A stretch of 64,000 bases of DNA from Martelella mediterranea DSM 17316 (GCF_002043005.1 NZ_CP020330.1:2498001-2562000), one strand, 5' to 3'. Positions 27,034-36,188 are shown, counted from the stretch's first letter. Made by a program: numbers and translations. The notes: generated by a model from the letters alone, not told the origin.

Positions 27034-27059
27034 AAGCCGGCCTCCGAGGAGGCCGGCTT
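27034..27059 (+). terminator. Terminator-like hairpin after the TonB receptor gene
   Basis: AAGCCGGCCTCC (27034-27045) pairs with GGAGGCCGGCTT (27048-27059) in a very strong stem; the following run is only moderately T-rich. It lies 23 bases after the receptor stop and may also serve pgk from the other side. Confidence 0.75.
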
Positions 27060-27106
27060 ATTGCTTTCTGGAGTTCTTCCCGCCCCGAAAAGGCGGGCGG
27101 CAGACA

Positions 27107-28303
27107 CTACTTCTTCAATATCTCGACGCCCGGCAGAACCTTGCCTTCCATCCATTCCAGGAACGCGCCGCCGGCGGTCGAGACATAGCTGAAATCATCC
27201 TTGACGCCGGCATGGTTGAGGGCGGAGACGGTGTCGCCGCCGCCGGCGACCGATGTCAGCTTGCCGGCCTTCGTGCGTTCGGCCGCGAACTTTGCCGCGG
27301 CGACGGTCGCCGCATCGAAGGGTTCGATCTCGAAGGCGCCGAGCGGGCCGTTCCAGACCAGGGTTTCGGCCTTCTCGATCCATTCATTGATGGTCATGAC
27401 CGATTGCGGGCCGACATCGAGCATCATCTTGTCGGCGGGGATCGCGTCGATTGCGACGGTTTCGTTTTCGGCATTGGCCTTGAACTCGCCGGCGACGACG
27501 CCATCGACGGGCAGCACGATCGCGCAACCGGTCTTTTCGGCTTTTGCTATGATGGTCCGGGCGGTATCGGCAAGGTCGTGCTCGCACAGTGATTTGCCGA
27601 CATCGATGCCCTTGGCCGCGATGAAGGTATTGGCCATGCCGCCGCCGATCACCAGCGCGTCGACCTTGTCGATCAGGTTTTCCAGAAGGTCGATCTTGGT
27701 GGAGACCTTGGCGCCGCCGACGATCGCCACGACCGGGTGCTTCGGATTGCCGAGACCGCTTTCCAGCGCCTCGAGTTCGGCCTGCATGGTGCGGCCGGCA
27801 TAGGCCGGCATGTGGTGGCCGAGCCCCTCGGTCGAGGCGTGGGCGCGGTGGGCGGCGGAAAAGGCGTCGTTGACGTAGACATCGCCGTTTGCGGCAAGGG
27901 CTGCCACGAAATCGGGGTCGTTCTTCTCCTCGCCCTTGTGGAAGCGGGTGTTTTCGAGCAGCAGGATATCGCCGGCGGTCATCGCCGCGATCGCCTTTTC
28001 GGCGGGTTCGCCGACGCAGTCATCGGCGAAGGCAACGGCGTGATCGAGCACTTCCTCAACGGCGTGGACAATCGGCTTCAGCGACATGTCGGGCACGACC
28101 TGGCCCTTGGGGCGGCCGAAATGGGCCATCAGGATCACCTTTGCGCCCTTGCCGGAGAGCTCGGTGATCGTCGGGGCGACGCGCTCGATCCGGGTCGCGT
28201 CGGTCACCCGGCCGTCGCTGAAAGGCACGTTCAGATCGACGCGCACAAGGACGCGCTTGCCGTTGATGTCAGGCAGATCGTCGAGGGTCTTGAAAGCGGG
28301 CAT
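27107..28303 (-). CDS. pgk: Phosphoglycerate kinase
   Basis: A 398-residue glycolytic enzyme converting 1,3-bisphosphoglycerate and ADP to 3-phosphoglycerate and ATP. The N-terminal domain shows [19 protein letters not shown] with the substrate-binding arginines and HFGRPKG. The C-terminal domain shows GGAKVSTKI and the phosphate loop [11 protein letters not shown]. The length is normal. ATG 28303 ([17 protein letters not shown]) is the usual family start. In many rhizobia it sits with gap and fba; neither is within the window on the left side. Confidence 0.97.
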   Translation of the reverse strand: MPAFKTLDDLPDINGKRVLVRVDLNVPFSDGRVTDATRIERVAPTITELSGKGAKVILMAHFGRPKGQVVPDMSLKPIVHAVEEVLDHAVAFADDCVGEPAEKAIAAMTAGDILLLENTRFHKGEEKNDPDFVAALAANGDVYVNDAFSAAHRAHASTEGLGHHMPAYAGRTMQAELEALESGLGNPKHPVVAIVGGAKVSTKIDLLENLIDKVDALVIGGGMANTFIAAKGIDVGKSLCEHDLADTARTIIAKAEKTGCAIVLPVDGVVAGEFKANAENETVAIDAIPADKMMLDVGPQSVMTINEWIEKAETLVWNGPLGAFEIEPFDAATVAAAKFAAERTKAGKLTSVAGGGDTVSALNHAGVKDDFSYVSTAGGAFLEWMEGKVLPGVEILKK

Positions 28304-28455
28304 GGGTCGTCCTCTTGCGTGTTGCGGCGCCCCGGGGAAGGGCGCGGGTTTGGCTGCGGCGCGTCTCGACATCTACTGAAGAGCGGCCACTGAAATCAAC
28401 GAATGGAGTCCTATTCAAAAACCGCCCGCTCGGCAATGTCGCAGCGATGAAAAGC

Positions 28456-30246
28456 CTATCGCCGCACCCTGCGGCGCAGGCGGCCGAAGAACCGGCTCAG
28501 GGAGCGGAGAGGCCCTTCAGGGCGTTCGCTCGCGGCATCGCGCCAGACCCCGATCGAGGTAATGTTGTGCTCGGCATCGGCATCGCGCACGATCAGCGCC
28601 AGCGGGCCGAGATGCAGCCGGTCGGCGATGATCGGCTTGCCGCCGAGTTCCTGTTTCATGTAGTCGGCAAGCCGCATATCCTCGATCCCCGCCGGTATCG
28701 CGACCGTCGGGTCGATCGCACGCAGCTCCTTCAGGGGGCGGTCGGGCAACAGCACCTGGGTGCCGAGCAACGGCTCCTCTCCCGCGTTTGCCGCAAGTGC
28801 GGGATCGGCGAAAAGCTGGTCGAGCAGGTAGGACATGCCCGGGATGACGAACAAATAGAGATAATCGCCGGCCTTCAGGTTTCCGGCATAGAAATAGCGC
28901 ATCGAAAGCCCGTCGCGCACCACCAGCGAGGGGATGGCCCAGCGCGGTATCGACGCGCCGTCGAGTACCGGCGCTCCCTCGGCAAGGCGGTAGACCAGCA
29001 ATTCGTGCTTGGCGTTTTCGTGGAGGTCGATGTCGACGATCTCCAGCGCGCCGCTTGCCCTTGGCTGGACCAGCTTCAGGAGCCGGGCGAGCGGCGCCAG
29101 CGTCCAGCCCTGCAGTATCAGCGATACCAGCACCATGACGAAGACGATGTTGAAGATGAGTCCGGCATTCTCCAGGCCGTAAAGGCTCGGCAGGATGGCA
29201 AGCAGGATCGAGGCCGCTCCGCGCAGGCCGATCCAGGCGATGAAATTGGTCTCGCGCGGCCTGTAGTTGAATTTCCACAGACAGAGCCAGACGGCGGCGG
29301 GGCGGGCGACGAAGACCAGAAACAGCGCCAGCGCGAAGGCCGGGAGAAAGATCTCGGGAAAGTTCCGGGGCGTGGCCAGCAGGCCAAGGAGCAGGAACAT
29401 GATGATCTGCGCCAGCCACGTCATGCCCTCCTGAAACCGCCTGATGGAGCCGACATAGCGAACATGGCGGTTGCCGGCGATCAGGCCCGCGACATAGACC
29501 GCCATGAAGCCGCTGCCGCCGGCGGCGCCCGTGGCCGAGAAGATCAGGAGCGCCGCCGTCAGCACCAGGATCGGCGCCAGCCCGCGATTGAGGCTGAACC
29601 TGTTGGCGATCAGCACCGTCAGGCCGCCGCCGACCACGCCGAACAGCAAGCCGAAGCCGATCTCCTGCACGAAATGGAGCAGCATTGGCAGGATTTCCTG
29701 AACGCCGGTTTCATTCATCGAGAGAATGGAAACCAGCGTCATGGTCAGGAAGATCGCCATCGGGTCGTTGATACCGGATTCGACCTCCAGCGTGGCGCTG
29801 ACCCGGTCCATCACCCTTATGCCGCCGATGCGCATCAGGAAGAACACCGCCGCCGCGTCCGTCGAGGCGACGATCGCACCAAGCAGAAAGCCCTCGAGCA
29901 GCGAGAAGCCGAGGATCAGCGCGGCCGCCACCGCCACAAGTCCCGCTGTCGCCACCACGCCCGCCGTTGCCAGCAACAAGGCGGGCGCCGCGCTCGTCTT
30001 GAAGGTCTTGAACGACGTGCCGAAGCCGGAATCGAACAGGATCACGGCGAGCGCCAGCGAGCCGACATAGAAGGTCAGCGCGTCATTGTCGAACTCGATC
30101 CCGAAACCGTCGGTGCCCGCCAGTAGGCCGACGCCGAGAAACAGCAGCAGCAGCGGCGCGCCGAAACGGAAAGCGAGTGCGCTGGAAAGCGCGGCAAGAA
30201 GGACGAGGCCGGAAAATACCAGCACCGCCAGATAAAACGTCGTCAA
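28456..30246 (-). CDS. NhaP2/CvrA-type cation:proton antiporter
   Basis: A 596-residue membrane protein with about twelve helices followed by cytoplasmic domains. The CPA1 core is seen in GAIVASTDAAAVFFLMR and in VESGINDPMAIFLTM, where the Asp of ND is the ion-binding carboxylate. After the membrane part comes a TrkA_C-like domain (ALEIVDIDLHENAKHELLVY) and a CorC-like C-terminal domain, the layout of E. coli NhaP2, a K+/H+ antiporter. The start is taken as TTG 30246, preceded by AAGGAC; an ATG exists only 30 codons upstream (30336). It probably supports osmotic and pH balance. Confidence 0.9.
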   Translation of the reverse strand: MTTFYLAVLVFSGLVLLAALSSALAFRFGAPLLLLFLGVGLLAGTDGFGIEFDNDALTFYVGSLALAVILFDSGFGTSFKTFKTSAAPALLLATAGVVATAGLVAVAAALILGFSLLEGFLLGAIVASTDAAAVFFLMRIGGIRVMDRVSATLEVESGINDPMAIFLTMTLVSILSMNETGVQEILPMLLHFVQEIGFGLLFGVVGGGLTVLIANRFSLNRGLAPILVLTAALLIFSATGAAGGSGFMAVYVAGLIAGNRHVRYVGSIRRFQEGMTWLAQIIMFLLLGLLATPRNFPEIFLPAFALALFLVFVARPAAVWLCLWKFNYRPRETNFIAWIGLRGAASILLAILPSLYGLENAGLIFNIVFVMVLVSLILQGWTLAPLARLLKLVQPRASGALEIVDIDLHENAKHELLVYRLAEGAPVLDGASIPRWAIPSLVVRDGLSMRYFYAGNLKAGDYLYLFVIPGMSYLLDQLFADPALAANAGEEPLLGTQVLLPDRPLKELRAIDPTVAIPAGIEDMRLADYMKQELGGKPIIADRLHLGPLALIVRDADAEHNITSIGVWRDAASERPEGPLRSLSRFFGRLRRRVRR

Positions 30247-30591
30247 ATTGTGTCCTTCCGGCAGAGCGGCGCGAGGGCATGGAAACGAGGTTTGGCGAAA
30301 CCTGCTTTTTTCAACAAAATAGGCTGTTTGCGGCATTTTTTAAAGCGTTGCCTCTAATGTCGCCGTTTAAAGTCGGCGTACGGCGGAAATAATCCGATCG
30401 CGGCTTATCCGGGCAGGCGTAAGGCGCTTCTTTCAGGCGGAACGGGCTGCGACGCGGAAACTTTTGCCGCTATCATCATTGCCACGCTTGACGCTTGTGG
30501 TAACCAAGAGGCCAATGTTGATATCCGGCGCAATGGCGGCTTCCCCGAAACCGTTCGATCCGTGCTCGCTTCGCCCTGAAGGAGGTTTTTC
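30247..30591. other. Intergenic region between divergent antiporter and exporter genes
   Basis: This 345-base gap between two divergent genes should hold both promoters, but I see no convincing consensus pair, RNA gene or repeat in it. A strong ribosome site GAAGGAGG at 30578-30585 belongs to the exporter gene. Confidence 0.6.
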
Positions 30592-32070
30592 GTGAATTCC
30601 AGTCTGACTGATGCCCATGCCGAGCCGCATCCGGGCCGGTGGGTGGCGCTGGCCGTCTTGCTGTGCGCCGTGTTCATGAACATGCTCGACGTCACCATCG
30701 TCAATGTTGCGCTGCCCTCGATCCAGAAGGGGCTTAAGGCCTCCAATTCCGATATCGAATGGGTGGTCGCGGGCTATGTGCTGGTGTTTGCCTTGGCGCT
30801 GCTGCCGTTCGGCAGGCTCGGCGATATCGTCGGCAAGAAGCGGATGTTCATGATCGGGGTGTTCAGCTTCACCATAGGCTCGGCGCTTTGCGGGTTGTCG
30901 CATAATATCGAGCTTTTGGTTGCGTCGCGCCTGTTCCAGGGCTTCTCGGCCGCGATGATGACGCCGCAGGTGCTGGCGCTGGCGCAGGTGATGTTTCCCC
31001 CGCACGAACGCGCGCGGGCCTTCTCGTTCTTCGGCATGATGGCGGGGATTGCAACTGTCAGCGGCCCGATCATCGGCGGGTTGCTGATCGACCACGATGT
31101 TTTCAGCCTCGGCTGGCGCGCGATTTTCCTGATCAACCTGCCGATCGGCGTGTTTGCCGTTCTGGCCGGGTGGAAGCTCGTCCCCCATACGGAAAGCCAT
31201 CCCGGCGGGCGCAACGACTATGCCGGCATCGCGCTGATTGCGGCGGCGATGTTCATGCTGATCTTTCCGCTGGTCGAGGGCCGCAATTTCGGCTGGCCGG
31301 CCTGGTGCTTCGCGATGATGGCGGCCGCCATTCCGATGCTGGCGGCGTTCGTGTTGTGGGAGCGTCGCCAGAACCGTCGCAACCGGCCGCAGCTTCTGGC
31401 CTTCGCGCTGATCGCGAACCGCAATTTCATGGTCGGCAGCGTGATGGCGCTGGTGTTCTTCTCAACCATGCCGGGTTTCTTCCTTTGCCTTGCGATTTTC
31501 CTGCAGGTCGGATTCGATTTCGACCCGTTGAAGTCGGGGCTCACCACGGTGCCGTTTTCAGTCGGCGTGTTCCTGGCATCCGTTGCCAATGGCCGCTTTG
31601 GCAGCGTGGCGTTGAAATTCAGGATGATCTGCGGGCTGGCGCTGCTTTTCGTCGGCATTTTCTGGCTGCGCTCCTATGTGCTGACTATCACCGATACGAT
31701 TTCACACTGGGATGTGCTGGGTCCGTTGCTGACGGCGGGGCTGGGGCTCGGCATGTCGATCGCCTCGATCTTCCAGCTCGTGCTGGCCGGCGTGCCCGCC
31801 CGCGAGGCGGGCTCGGCCTCCGGCGCGCTGCAGGCCGTTCAGCAGCTCGGCGGCGCGTTCGGGATCGCGATCATCAGCGGGATTTTCTTTTCCAGACTGG
31901 CGAGCCTGCTTCCGGCCGGCGGCGACCAGCACCCGGCCTATGTCCAGGCCTTTGCCGGCGCGGTTGTCTTCAATCTGGTCGCCTATGTGATCGTGGCCGT
32001 GCTGGCGACGATGCTGCCGGCCCACAAGGCCGCAAGCGGGCCGGGCAAGGCAGAGCCGCATATCGCCTGA
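30592..32070 (+). CDS. MFS exporter of the DHA2 (EmrB/QacA) family
   Basis: A 492-residue inner-membrane transporter with about 14 helices. The first helix carries LDVTIVNVALPSIQKGL, the DHA2 signature motif D1, and motif A is GRLGDIVGKKRMF between helices 2 and 3. Such proteins expel drugs or metabolites by proton antiport. The start is GTG 30592 with AAGGAGG seven bases upstream. No membrane-fusion (EmrA) partner and no adjacent regulator are seen. The substrate is unknown. Confidence 0.92.
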   Translation: MNSSLTDAHAEPHPGRWVALAVLLCAVFMNMLDVTIVNVALPSIQKGLKASNSDIEWVVAGYVLVFALALLPFGRLGDIVGKKRMFMIGVFSFTIGSALCGLSHNIELLVASRLFQGFSAAMMTPQVLALAQVMFPPHERARAFSFFGMMAGIATVSGPIIGGLLIDHDVFSLGWRAIFLINLPIGVFAVLAGWKLVPHTESHPGGRNDYAGIALIAAAMFMLIFPLVEGRNFGWPAWCFAMMAAAIPMLAAFVLWERRQNRRNRPQLLAFALIANRNFMVGSVMALVFFSTMPGFFLCLAIFLQVGFDFDPLKSGLTTVPFSVGVFLASVANGRFGSVALKFRMICGLALLFVGIFWLRSYVLTITDTISHWDVLGPLLTAGLGLGMSIASIFQLVLAGVPAREAGSASGALQAVQQLGGAFGIAIISGIFFSRLASLLPAGGDQHPAYVQAFAGAVVFNLVAYVIVAVLATMLPAHKAASGPGKAEPHIA

Positions 32071-32115
32071 TGTTGCCCTGTCGTAGGGCGAAGCCTACCG
32101 GTTCGCCCGGCTTGT

Positions 32116-33003
32116 TCAGGGCACCAGCAGTGTGCCCGCGCCGCCCTTGGTGAGGATTTCGAGCAGGACCGAGTGCTTGACCTTGCCGTTCAGGATGACC
32201 ACGCCTTCGACGCCGGCCTCGATCGCCTCGATGCAGGTTTCGACCTTGGGTATCATGCCGCCCGAAACCGTGCCGTCCAGGATCAGGTTGCGCGCTTCGG
32301 CAACCGACAATTCCTTGATCAGCTCGCCATTTTTGTCGAGCACGCCCGGGACATCGGTGAGGAACAGCAGGCGCGTGGCGCGCAGCGCGCCGGCAATCGC
32401 GCCGGCAAAGGTATCCGCGTTGATGTTGTAGGTCTCGCCGGCGCGGCCCGGGGCCACCGGCGCGATCACCGGGATCATCTCGGATTTCGCCAGAAGGTCG
32501 AGCAGGGTGGTATCCACGGTCACGACCTCGCCGACAAAGCCGAGATCGAGCACGCGCTCGATGTTGGAATCGGGGTCGATCACCGTCTTCTTGGCCTTTT
32601 CGGCAAACACCATGTTGCCGTCCTTGCCGCAGAGCCCGATTGCCCATTCGCCGGTCTGGTTGATCAGGGCGACGATCTCCTTGTTGATCGAGCCCGCCAG
32701 CACCATCTCGACGATCTCGACGGTCGCCTGGTCGGTGACCCGCAGCCCGCCTTCGAACTTCGATTCAATGCCCATCCGCTTCAGCATGCCGCCGATCTGC
32801 GGCCCCCCGCCGTGAACCACAATCGGGTTCACGCCCGACTGCTTCAGCAGCGCGATATCGCTGGCGAAGGCTTGGCCAAGCTCGCTGTCGCCCATGGCGT
32901 GGCCGCCATATTTCACGACGATCGTCTTGTTCTCGTATTTCTGCATATAGGGCAGGGCCTGGACCAGGAGCCGCGCCTGCTGTTCGCTTTCCGACAGTGA
33001 CAT
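32116..33003 (-). CDS. argB: Acetylglutamate kinase
   Basis: A 295-residue amino-acid kinase acting second in arginine synthesis. The N-terminal Lys/Gly motif [10 protein letters not shown], the substrate loop [13 protein letters not shown] and the C-terminal [14 protein letters not shown] match the arginine-sensitive form, with an N-terminal helix (about residues 1-25) used for hexamer formation. In rhizobia it usually follows engB directly; here about 2.5 kb with a sigma/anti-sigma/FAS1 module on the opposite strand separates them. argB therefore needs its own promoter upstream of 33003. Confidence 0.97.
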   Translation of the reverse strand: MSLSESEQQARLLVQALPYMQKYENKTIVVKYGGHAMGDSELGQAFASDIALLKQSGVNPIVVHGGGPQIGGMLKRMGIESKFEGGLRVTDQATVEIVEMVLAGSINKEIVALINQTGEWAIGLCGKDGNMVFAEKAKKTVIDPDSNIERVLDLGFVGEVVTVDTTLLDLLAKSEMIPVIAPVAPGRAGETYNINADTFAGAIAGALRATRLLFLTDVPGVLDKNGELIKELSVAEARNLILDGTVSGGMIPKVETCIEAIEAGVEGVVILNGKVKHSVLLEILTKGGAGTLLVP

Positions 33004-33058
33004 GAAGTTTCCCGCTGCAATTTGCTCAGCGGCCTTTTAGCGCAAACTCGCGATCTGG

Positions 33059-33084
33059 GAAACTCCTGTCCGGCGTTAACCGAA
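33059..33084 (+). promoter_or_regulatory. Candidate ECF-sigma promoter of the sigma-factor gene
   Basis: GAAACT (33059-33064), a 16-base spacer containing CTGTCCGGC, then CGAA (33081-33084). The same arrangement occurs before the FAS1 gene at 34475. The GAAAC-type -35 and CG-type -10 are typical of ECF sigma factors, so autoregulation is likely. It lies about 90 bases upstream of the sigma gene. Confidence 0.5.
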
Positions 33085-33172
33085 AGATGAGCTTGCGCCG
33101 GCAAACTTGATGTTTATCATCTGGGAGCGCGCATGAGGGAGGAACGGAACGCAATGGCAGGGCAGGGCTTTC

Positions 33173-33712
33173 ATGGCGGGTGAAGACCTCGGCGTTCTGA
33201 TCTCCCGGATTTCGATGCGCGATCGAAGCGCGTTCGAACTGCTTTATGAGCAGGCGAGTCCGAAACTTTTTGCGATCTGTCTTCGTATACTGGGCGAACG
33301 CGGCGAGGCGGAAGACGCCTTGCAGGATATCTTTGTGCGGATATGGCAGCGCGCCGGCACGTTCTCGACCGATGGACGCTCGCCGATGGGTTGGCTCGCC
33401 ACCATCGCCCGAAACCACTCAATTGACCGGCTCCGGCAGAAAAAGCCCGCGACGCGCGATATCGATGATGTCTACGATCTCGCCGACGGCGCCAGAACGC
33501 CGGAAGAAGACGCCCACCTGAAAAGCGAGGGCCGCAGGATTGACCACTGCATGCAGCGCCTCGAGCCCGATTGGGCCTCGGCCGTGAAGGACGCCTATGT
33601 GCAGGGACTGAGCTATAATGAACTGGCGGAGCAGTACAGGGTTCCGCTCAACACCATGCGAACCCGGCTGCGCCGCAGCCTGATCAAACTGAAAGAGTGC
33701 CTGGAAGCATGA
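33173..33712 (+). CDS. ECF RNA polymerase sigma factor
   Basis: A 179-residue extracytoplasmic-function sigma factor. Region 2 is seen in AFELLYEQASPKLFAICLRI, then the core-binding DALQDIFVRIWQ (about 46-57) and WLATIARNHSIDRLR. Region 4 is a helix-turn-helix in LSYNELAEQYRVPLNTMRTR (about 142-161). The linker lacks extra domains. It overlaps the anti-sigma gene by the ATGA at 33709-33712. The protein resembles the SigK/RpoE groups that are paired with RskA-type anti-sigma factors. Its regulon probably includes the FAS1 gene downstream. Confidence 0.93.
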   Translation: MAGEDLGVLISRISMRDRSAFELLYEQASPKLFAICLRILGERGEAEDALQDIFVRIWQRAGTFSTDGRSPMGWLATIARNHSIDRLRQKKPATRDIDDVYDLADGARTPEEDAHLKSEGRRIDHCMQRLEPDWASAVKDAYVQGLSYNELAEQYRVPLNTMRTRLRRSLIKLKECLEA

Positions 33713-34419
33713 CGACGCCGGAAGACACATCAGGCGACAAGCCCTACGACAGCGTCGTTGCCGGCGAATATGTGCTGGGCACGCTGTCGCGGGATGCGCG
33801 GCAGACCGCCGAGGCGCGAATGCGTTCCGATCCGGCCTTCGCCGCGCTGGTTCACGCCTGGCAGGCAAGGCTCGAGCCGCTCGACGAGGAATATGGCGAG
33901 GTGACCCCGCCGGCCTATATGCGCGGCGCCATCGAAACCCGGCTGTTCGGCACGGGCAAGGAGAAACAGGGGTTCGTTGGCCGCGCCTGGGATTCCGTCG
34001 CCCTTTGGCGCGGCGTTGCGGCGGTGGCCATCATCTTTGCTGTCGCCTTTCTTGCGAGCGAGCGCTTCCTCTCAGAGGCCCAGCCGACCCTGCTTGCCGA
34101 ACTCAGCGGGCCGGACAATGCCGTCAACCTCGTGGCGCGCTACAATGCGCGCAACGGCATCGTGACGTTCACGCCGGTTGCCGCCGGCGCGGCGGATGAG
34201 CGTTCGCTGGAGCTTTGGCTGATCGCGGGCGAGGATGCACCGCTGTCGCTCGGCGTATTGCCGCAGACCGGCGAGGGCGAAATCGCGGTGCCGCGCACTG
34301 TCGCCAGCCGCATCGATGCCGGCGCTTCCTTCGCGGTCACGATCGAGCCGTTTGGCGGCTCGCCCTCAGGCGCGCCGACCGGACCGGTGATTGCCGCCGG
34401 CGAGCTGAGATCGCTCTGA
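33709..34419 (+). CDS. RskA-like anti-sigma factor
   Basis: A 236-residue membrane protein. The N-terminal cytoplasmic anti-sigma domain contains VVAGEYVLGTLSRDARQTAE (about 15-34). One transmembrane helix follows (VAAVAIIFAVAFLASE, about 104-119). The periplasmic RskA-type domain ends with SFAVTIEPFGGSPSGAPTGP, the typical anti-sigma-K signature. No zinc-binding HxxxCxxC motif is present, so it is not a ChrR/ZAS type. It is cotranscribed with the sigma gene through an overlapping start. It should hold the sigma factor inactive until an envelope signal arrives. Confidence 0.9.
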   Translation: MTTPEDTSGDKPYDSVVAGEYVLGTLSRDARQTAEARMRSDPAFAALVHAWQARLEPLDEEYGEVTPPAYMRGAIETRLFGTGKEKQGFVGRAWDSVALWRGVAAVAIIFAVAFLASERFLSEAQPTLLAELSGPDNAVNLVARYNARNGIVTFTPVAAGAADERSLELWLIAGEDAPLSLGVLPQTGEGEIAVPRTVASRIDAGASFAVTIEPFGGSPSGAPTGPVIAAGELRSL

Positions 34420-34474
34420 GTTTCAAGAAAATATCATTATAAAACATATACGTAAAAGAAAATCGAAGAAAACT

Positions 34475-34500
34475 GAAACTTCTCTGTCCGGCCTTTCGTC
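34475..34500 (+). promoter_or_regulatory. Candidate ECF-sigma promoter of the FAS1 gene
   Basis: GAAACT (34475-34480), a 16-base spacer with CTGTCCGGC, then CGTC (34497-34500). It matches the element upstream of the sigma gene (33059-33084) in the -35, in spacer length and in a nine-base block of the spacer. It lies 60 bases upstream of the FAS1 start. Confidence 0.55.
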
Positions 34501-34559
34501 CTTTGTTTCATAGCCAGCCACGAGGACTGGCGGAACACGAAAAGTTTGAGGAGAATTTC

Positions 34560-35117
34560 ATGTTTGCACTTCTGAAGAAAACCGCCATCGCCGCCGCGCT
34601 TGTTTCGGGCACCGCGATCGCGGCCTTCGCCGCCAACCCGATGGTCGGCGGCGCCGAGATGTATCCGGACAAGAATATCGTCGAAAACGCCATGAATTCC
34701 GCCGACCACACCACGCTGGTCGCCGCCGTGAAGGCCGCCGGTCTTGTCGAGACGCTTCAGGGCGATGGCCCCTTCACCGTCTTCGCGCCGACCAATGAAG
34801 CTTTCGCGGCGTTGCCGGACGGCACGGTCGACACGCTTCTGATGCCGGAAAACAAGGATGCGCTGGCCAAGATTCTGACCTGCCACGTCGTCGCCGCGGA
34901 TGCGATGTCGTCCGCGATCGAGAAGATGATCGCCGATGATGGCGGCGAGCATGACGTGCCAACCGTGGGCGGTTGCGTGCTGAAGGCAAAGGAAATGAAC
35001 GGCACCATTACGCTGACCGATGAAAACGGCGGCGTAGCCACGGTCACGATCGCGGATGTCGAGCAGTCGAACGGCGTCATCCATGTCATCGACAAGGTTC
35101 TGCTGCCTGCCAGCTGA
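34560..35117 (+). CDS. Secreted FAS1 (fasciclin) domain protein
   Basis: A 185-residue periplasmic or secreted protein. The signal peptide (MFALLKKTAIAAALVSGTAI) ends near AFAANP. A single FAS1 domain follows with the two conserved blocks: FTVFAPTNEAFAALP (H1) and NGVIHVIDKVLLP (H2). Two cysteines (LTCHVV and VGGCVL) could form a disulfide. FAS1 proteins serve in adhesion or surface interaction. Relatives are often placed beside ECF sigma and RskA genes, as here. The shared promoter motif suggests that it is the sigma factor's main local target. ATG 34560 has GAGGAG nearby. Confidence 0.93.
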   Translation: MFALLKKTAIAAALVSGTAIAAFAANPMVGGAEMYPDKNIVENAMNSADHTTLVAAVKAAGLVETLQGDGPFTVFAPTNEAFAALPDGTVDTLLMPENKDALAKILTCHVVAADAMSSAIEKMIADDGGEHDVPTVGGCVLKAKEMNGTITLTDENGGVATVTIADVEQSNGVIHVIDKVLLPAS

Positions 35118-35124
35118 GGCCTCG

Positions 35125-35154
35125 CGGCCGGAAGCCAGCTCCAGCTTCCGGCCG
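35125..35154 (+). terminator. Terminator-like hairpin after the FAS1 gene
   Basis: CGGCCGGAAGC and GCTTCCGGCCG form a perfect 11-base stem with an eight-base loop just after the FAS1 stop. No T run follows, so it may act as an mRNA 3-prime stabiliser rather than a true intrinsic terminator. Confidence 0.65.
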
Positions 35155-35194
35155 GTCACGGAACCTCAATGACTGGCTGAATAGGGGCGGCAGC

Positions 35195-35482
35195 CCCGGG
35201 GAGGGATGGCTCGCGCCGTCCCTCTTCCTCCCCCGGGTGGTTTCATCATCCTGGTCTCGGACGACGCAGTTTCCTTCGGAATACCTGTTTTCCGCCGCGA
35301 ATACGACACGCAAAAGGGGAATAGTGATCCGAAGCAACTCAGAGATGAGGAGGTTCGATCTGACAGCGTCAGGAGCGGGCTTCGCTCTGAACTGCTCGAT
35401 ACCGACCGGATACATGACGAGAAGACCCGGCGGAAAACACCAACCCCGGTGTCAACTGACCGCCCTTCGGGGCGGTCTTTTT
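35195..35482 (+). ncRNA. Candidate structured non-coding RNA
   Basis: The 370 bases between FAS1 and engB have no supported protein. They show ordered pairing on the plus strand: a long hairpin CCCGGGGAGG/CCTCCCCCGGG (35195-35237), a long-range stem TTTTCCGCCG (35288-35297) with CGGCGGAAAA (35428-35437), small hairpins inside it (CTGAC-AGC-GTCAG at 35360-35372 and GAGCG-GGCTT-CGCTC at 35373-35387), ACACC/GGTGT at about 35436-35452, and a perfect terminator at 35458-35482. FAS1 already has its own 3-prime hairpin, so this looks like a separate transcript. I do not recognise it as tmRNA, 6S, SRP or RNase P RNA. The 5-prime end is not known. Confidence 0.5.
35458..35482 (+). terminator. Rho-independent terminator
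   Basis: GACCGCCC-TTCG-GGGCGGTC, an eight-base stem with a stable UUCG loop, is followed by T5 on the plus strand. It ends just before the convergent engB stop. It probably closes the candidate ncRNA. Confidence 0.9.
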
Positions 35483-35488
35483 GTGCGG

Positions 35489-36139
35489 TCACATGTTGAT
35501 CGTGTCGATGATCGCCTGGCGCAACGCATCGAGCCCGTCATGTTTTTCCGAAGACGTCGCGAGAATGACGGGGTAGGCGGCGGGGCGCTTGCGGATTTTT
35601 TCTGCGGTGGCGGTCAGAAGCTTGGCGACCGCCGGCGGCTTGATCTTGTCGCTCTTGGTCAGCACGATCTGGTAGGAGACGGCGGCCTTGTCGAGCAGAT
35701 CCAGCACATCCTCGTCATTCTTCTTGATGCCGTGGCGGGCATCGATCAGCACATAGACCCGCTTCAGCGTGGCGCGGCCGCGCAGATAGTCGAACACCAG
35801 CTTGGTCCACTGCTCCACCTGCGCCTTGGGGGCCTGGGCGTAGCCGTAGCCGGGCATGTCCACCAGCGCCATTGGCGGCAGGTCCTCGCCCTCGCCGGAA
35901 TAGCCGTCGGGAACGAAATAGTTGAGTTCCTGGGTACGGCCCGGCGTGTTGGAGGTGCGCGCCAGCCCCTTCTGGGTGAGCAGCGCATTGATCAGCGAGG
36001 ACTTGCCAACATTGGAGCGGCCGGCGAAGGCGACCTCGGCCGGGCCTTCCGGCGGCAGGAACTTCATCGAGGGCACGCCCCGGATGAAAATCCATTGTCG
36101 GGCGAAAAGCGCTGCATCCTGGGCGATCTGCTGGGTCAT
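35489..36139 (-). CDS. engB: Ribosome biogenesis GTP-binding protein EngB (YihA/YsxC)
   Basis: A 216-residue GTPase needed for 50S subunit assembly. The GTP motifs are clear: G1 GRSNVGKSS (about 40-48), G3 DMPGYG and G4 TKSD. Switch region [14 protein letters not shown] is typical. It is downstream of yidC with a hairpin between them. It forms part of the conserved rpmH-rnpA-yidC-engB block. In many relatives argB follows; here a foreign module intervenes. Confidence 0.95.
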   Translation of the reverse strand: MTQQIAQDAALFARQWIFIRGVPSMKFLPPEGPAEVAFAGRSNVGKSSLINALLTQKGLARTSNTPGRTQELNYFVPDGYSGEGEDLPPMALVDMPGYGYAQAPKAQVEQWTKLVFDYLRGRATLKRVYVLIDARHGIKKNDEDVLDLLDKAAVSYQIVLTKSDKIKPPAVAKLLTATAEKIRKRPAAYPVILATSSEKHDGLDALRQAIIDTINM

Positions 36140-36163
36140 ATCCCGATCCTTACCATGAAGAAA

Positions 36164-36188
36164 ACGCCCGGCAAGGGTGCCGGGCGTG
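36164..36188 (-). terminator. Hairpin between yidC and engB
   Basis: On the minus strand ACGCCCGGC and GCCGGGCGT pair around a short loop and are followed by TTTTCTTC. It could end a share of the yidC transcript or act as an attenuator, since engB starts only about 25 bases further on. Confidence 0.75.

Noticed and set aside
28315..30126. Open frame of 603 codons on the plus strand opposite the NhaP2-like gene
   Set aside because: The antiporter on the minus strand has intact ion-binding motifs and domain order; the plus-strand product is highly charged and without a domain.
35195..35482. Identification of the candidate RNA as tmRNA or RNase P RNA
   Set aside because: No tag-peptide frame, no CCA-ended acceptor piece and none of the conserved RNase P blocks such as GAGGAAAGTCC were found.
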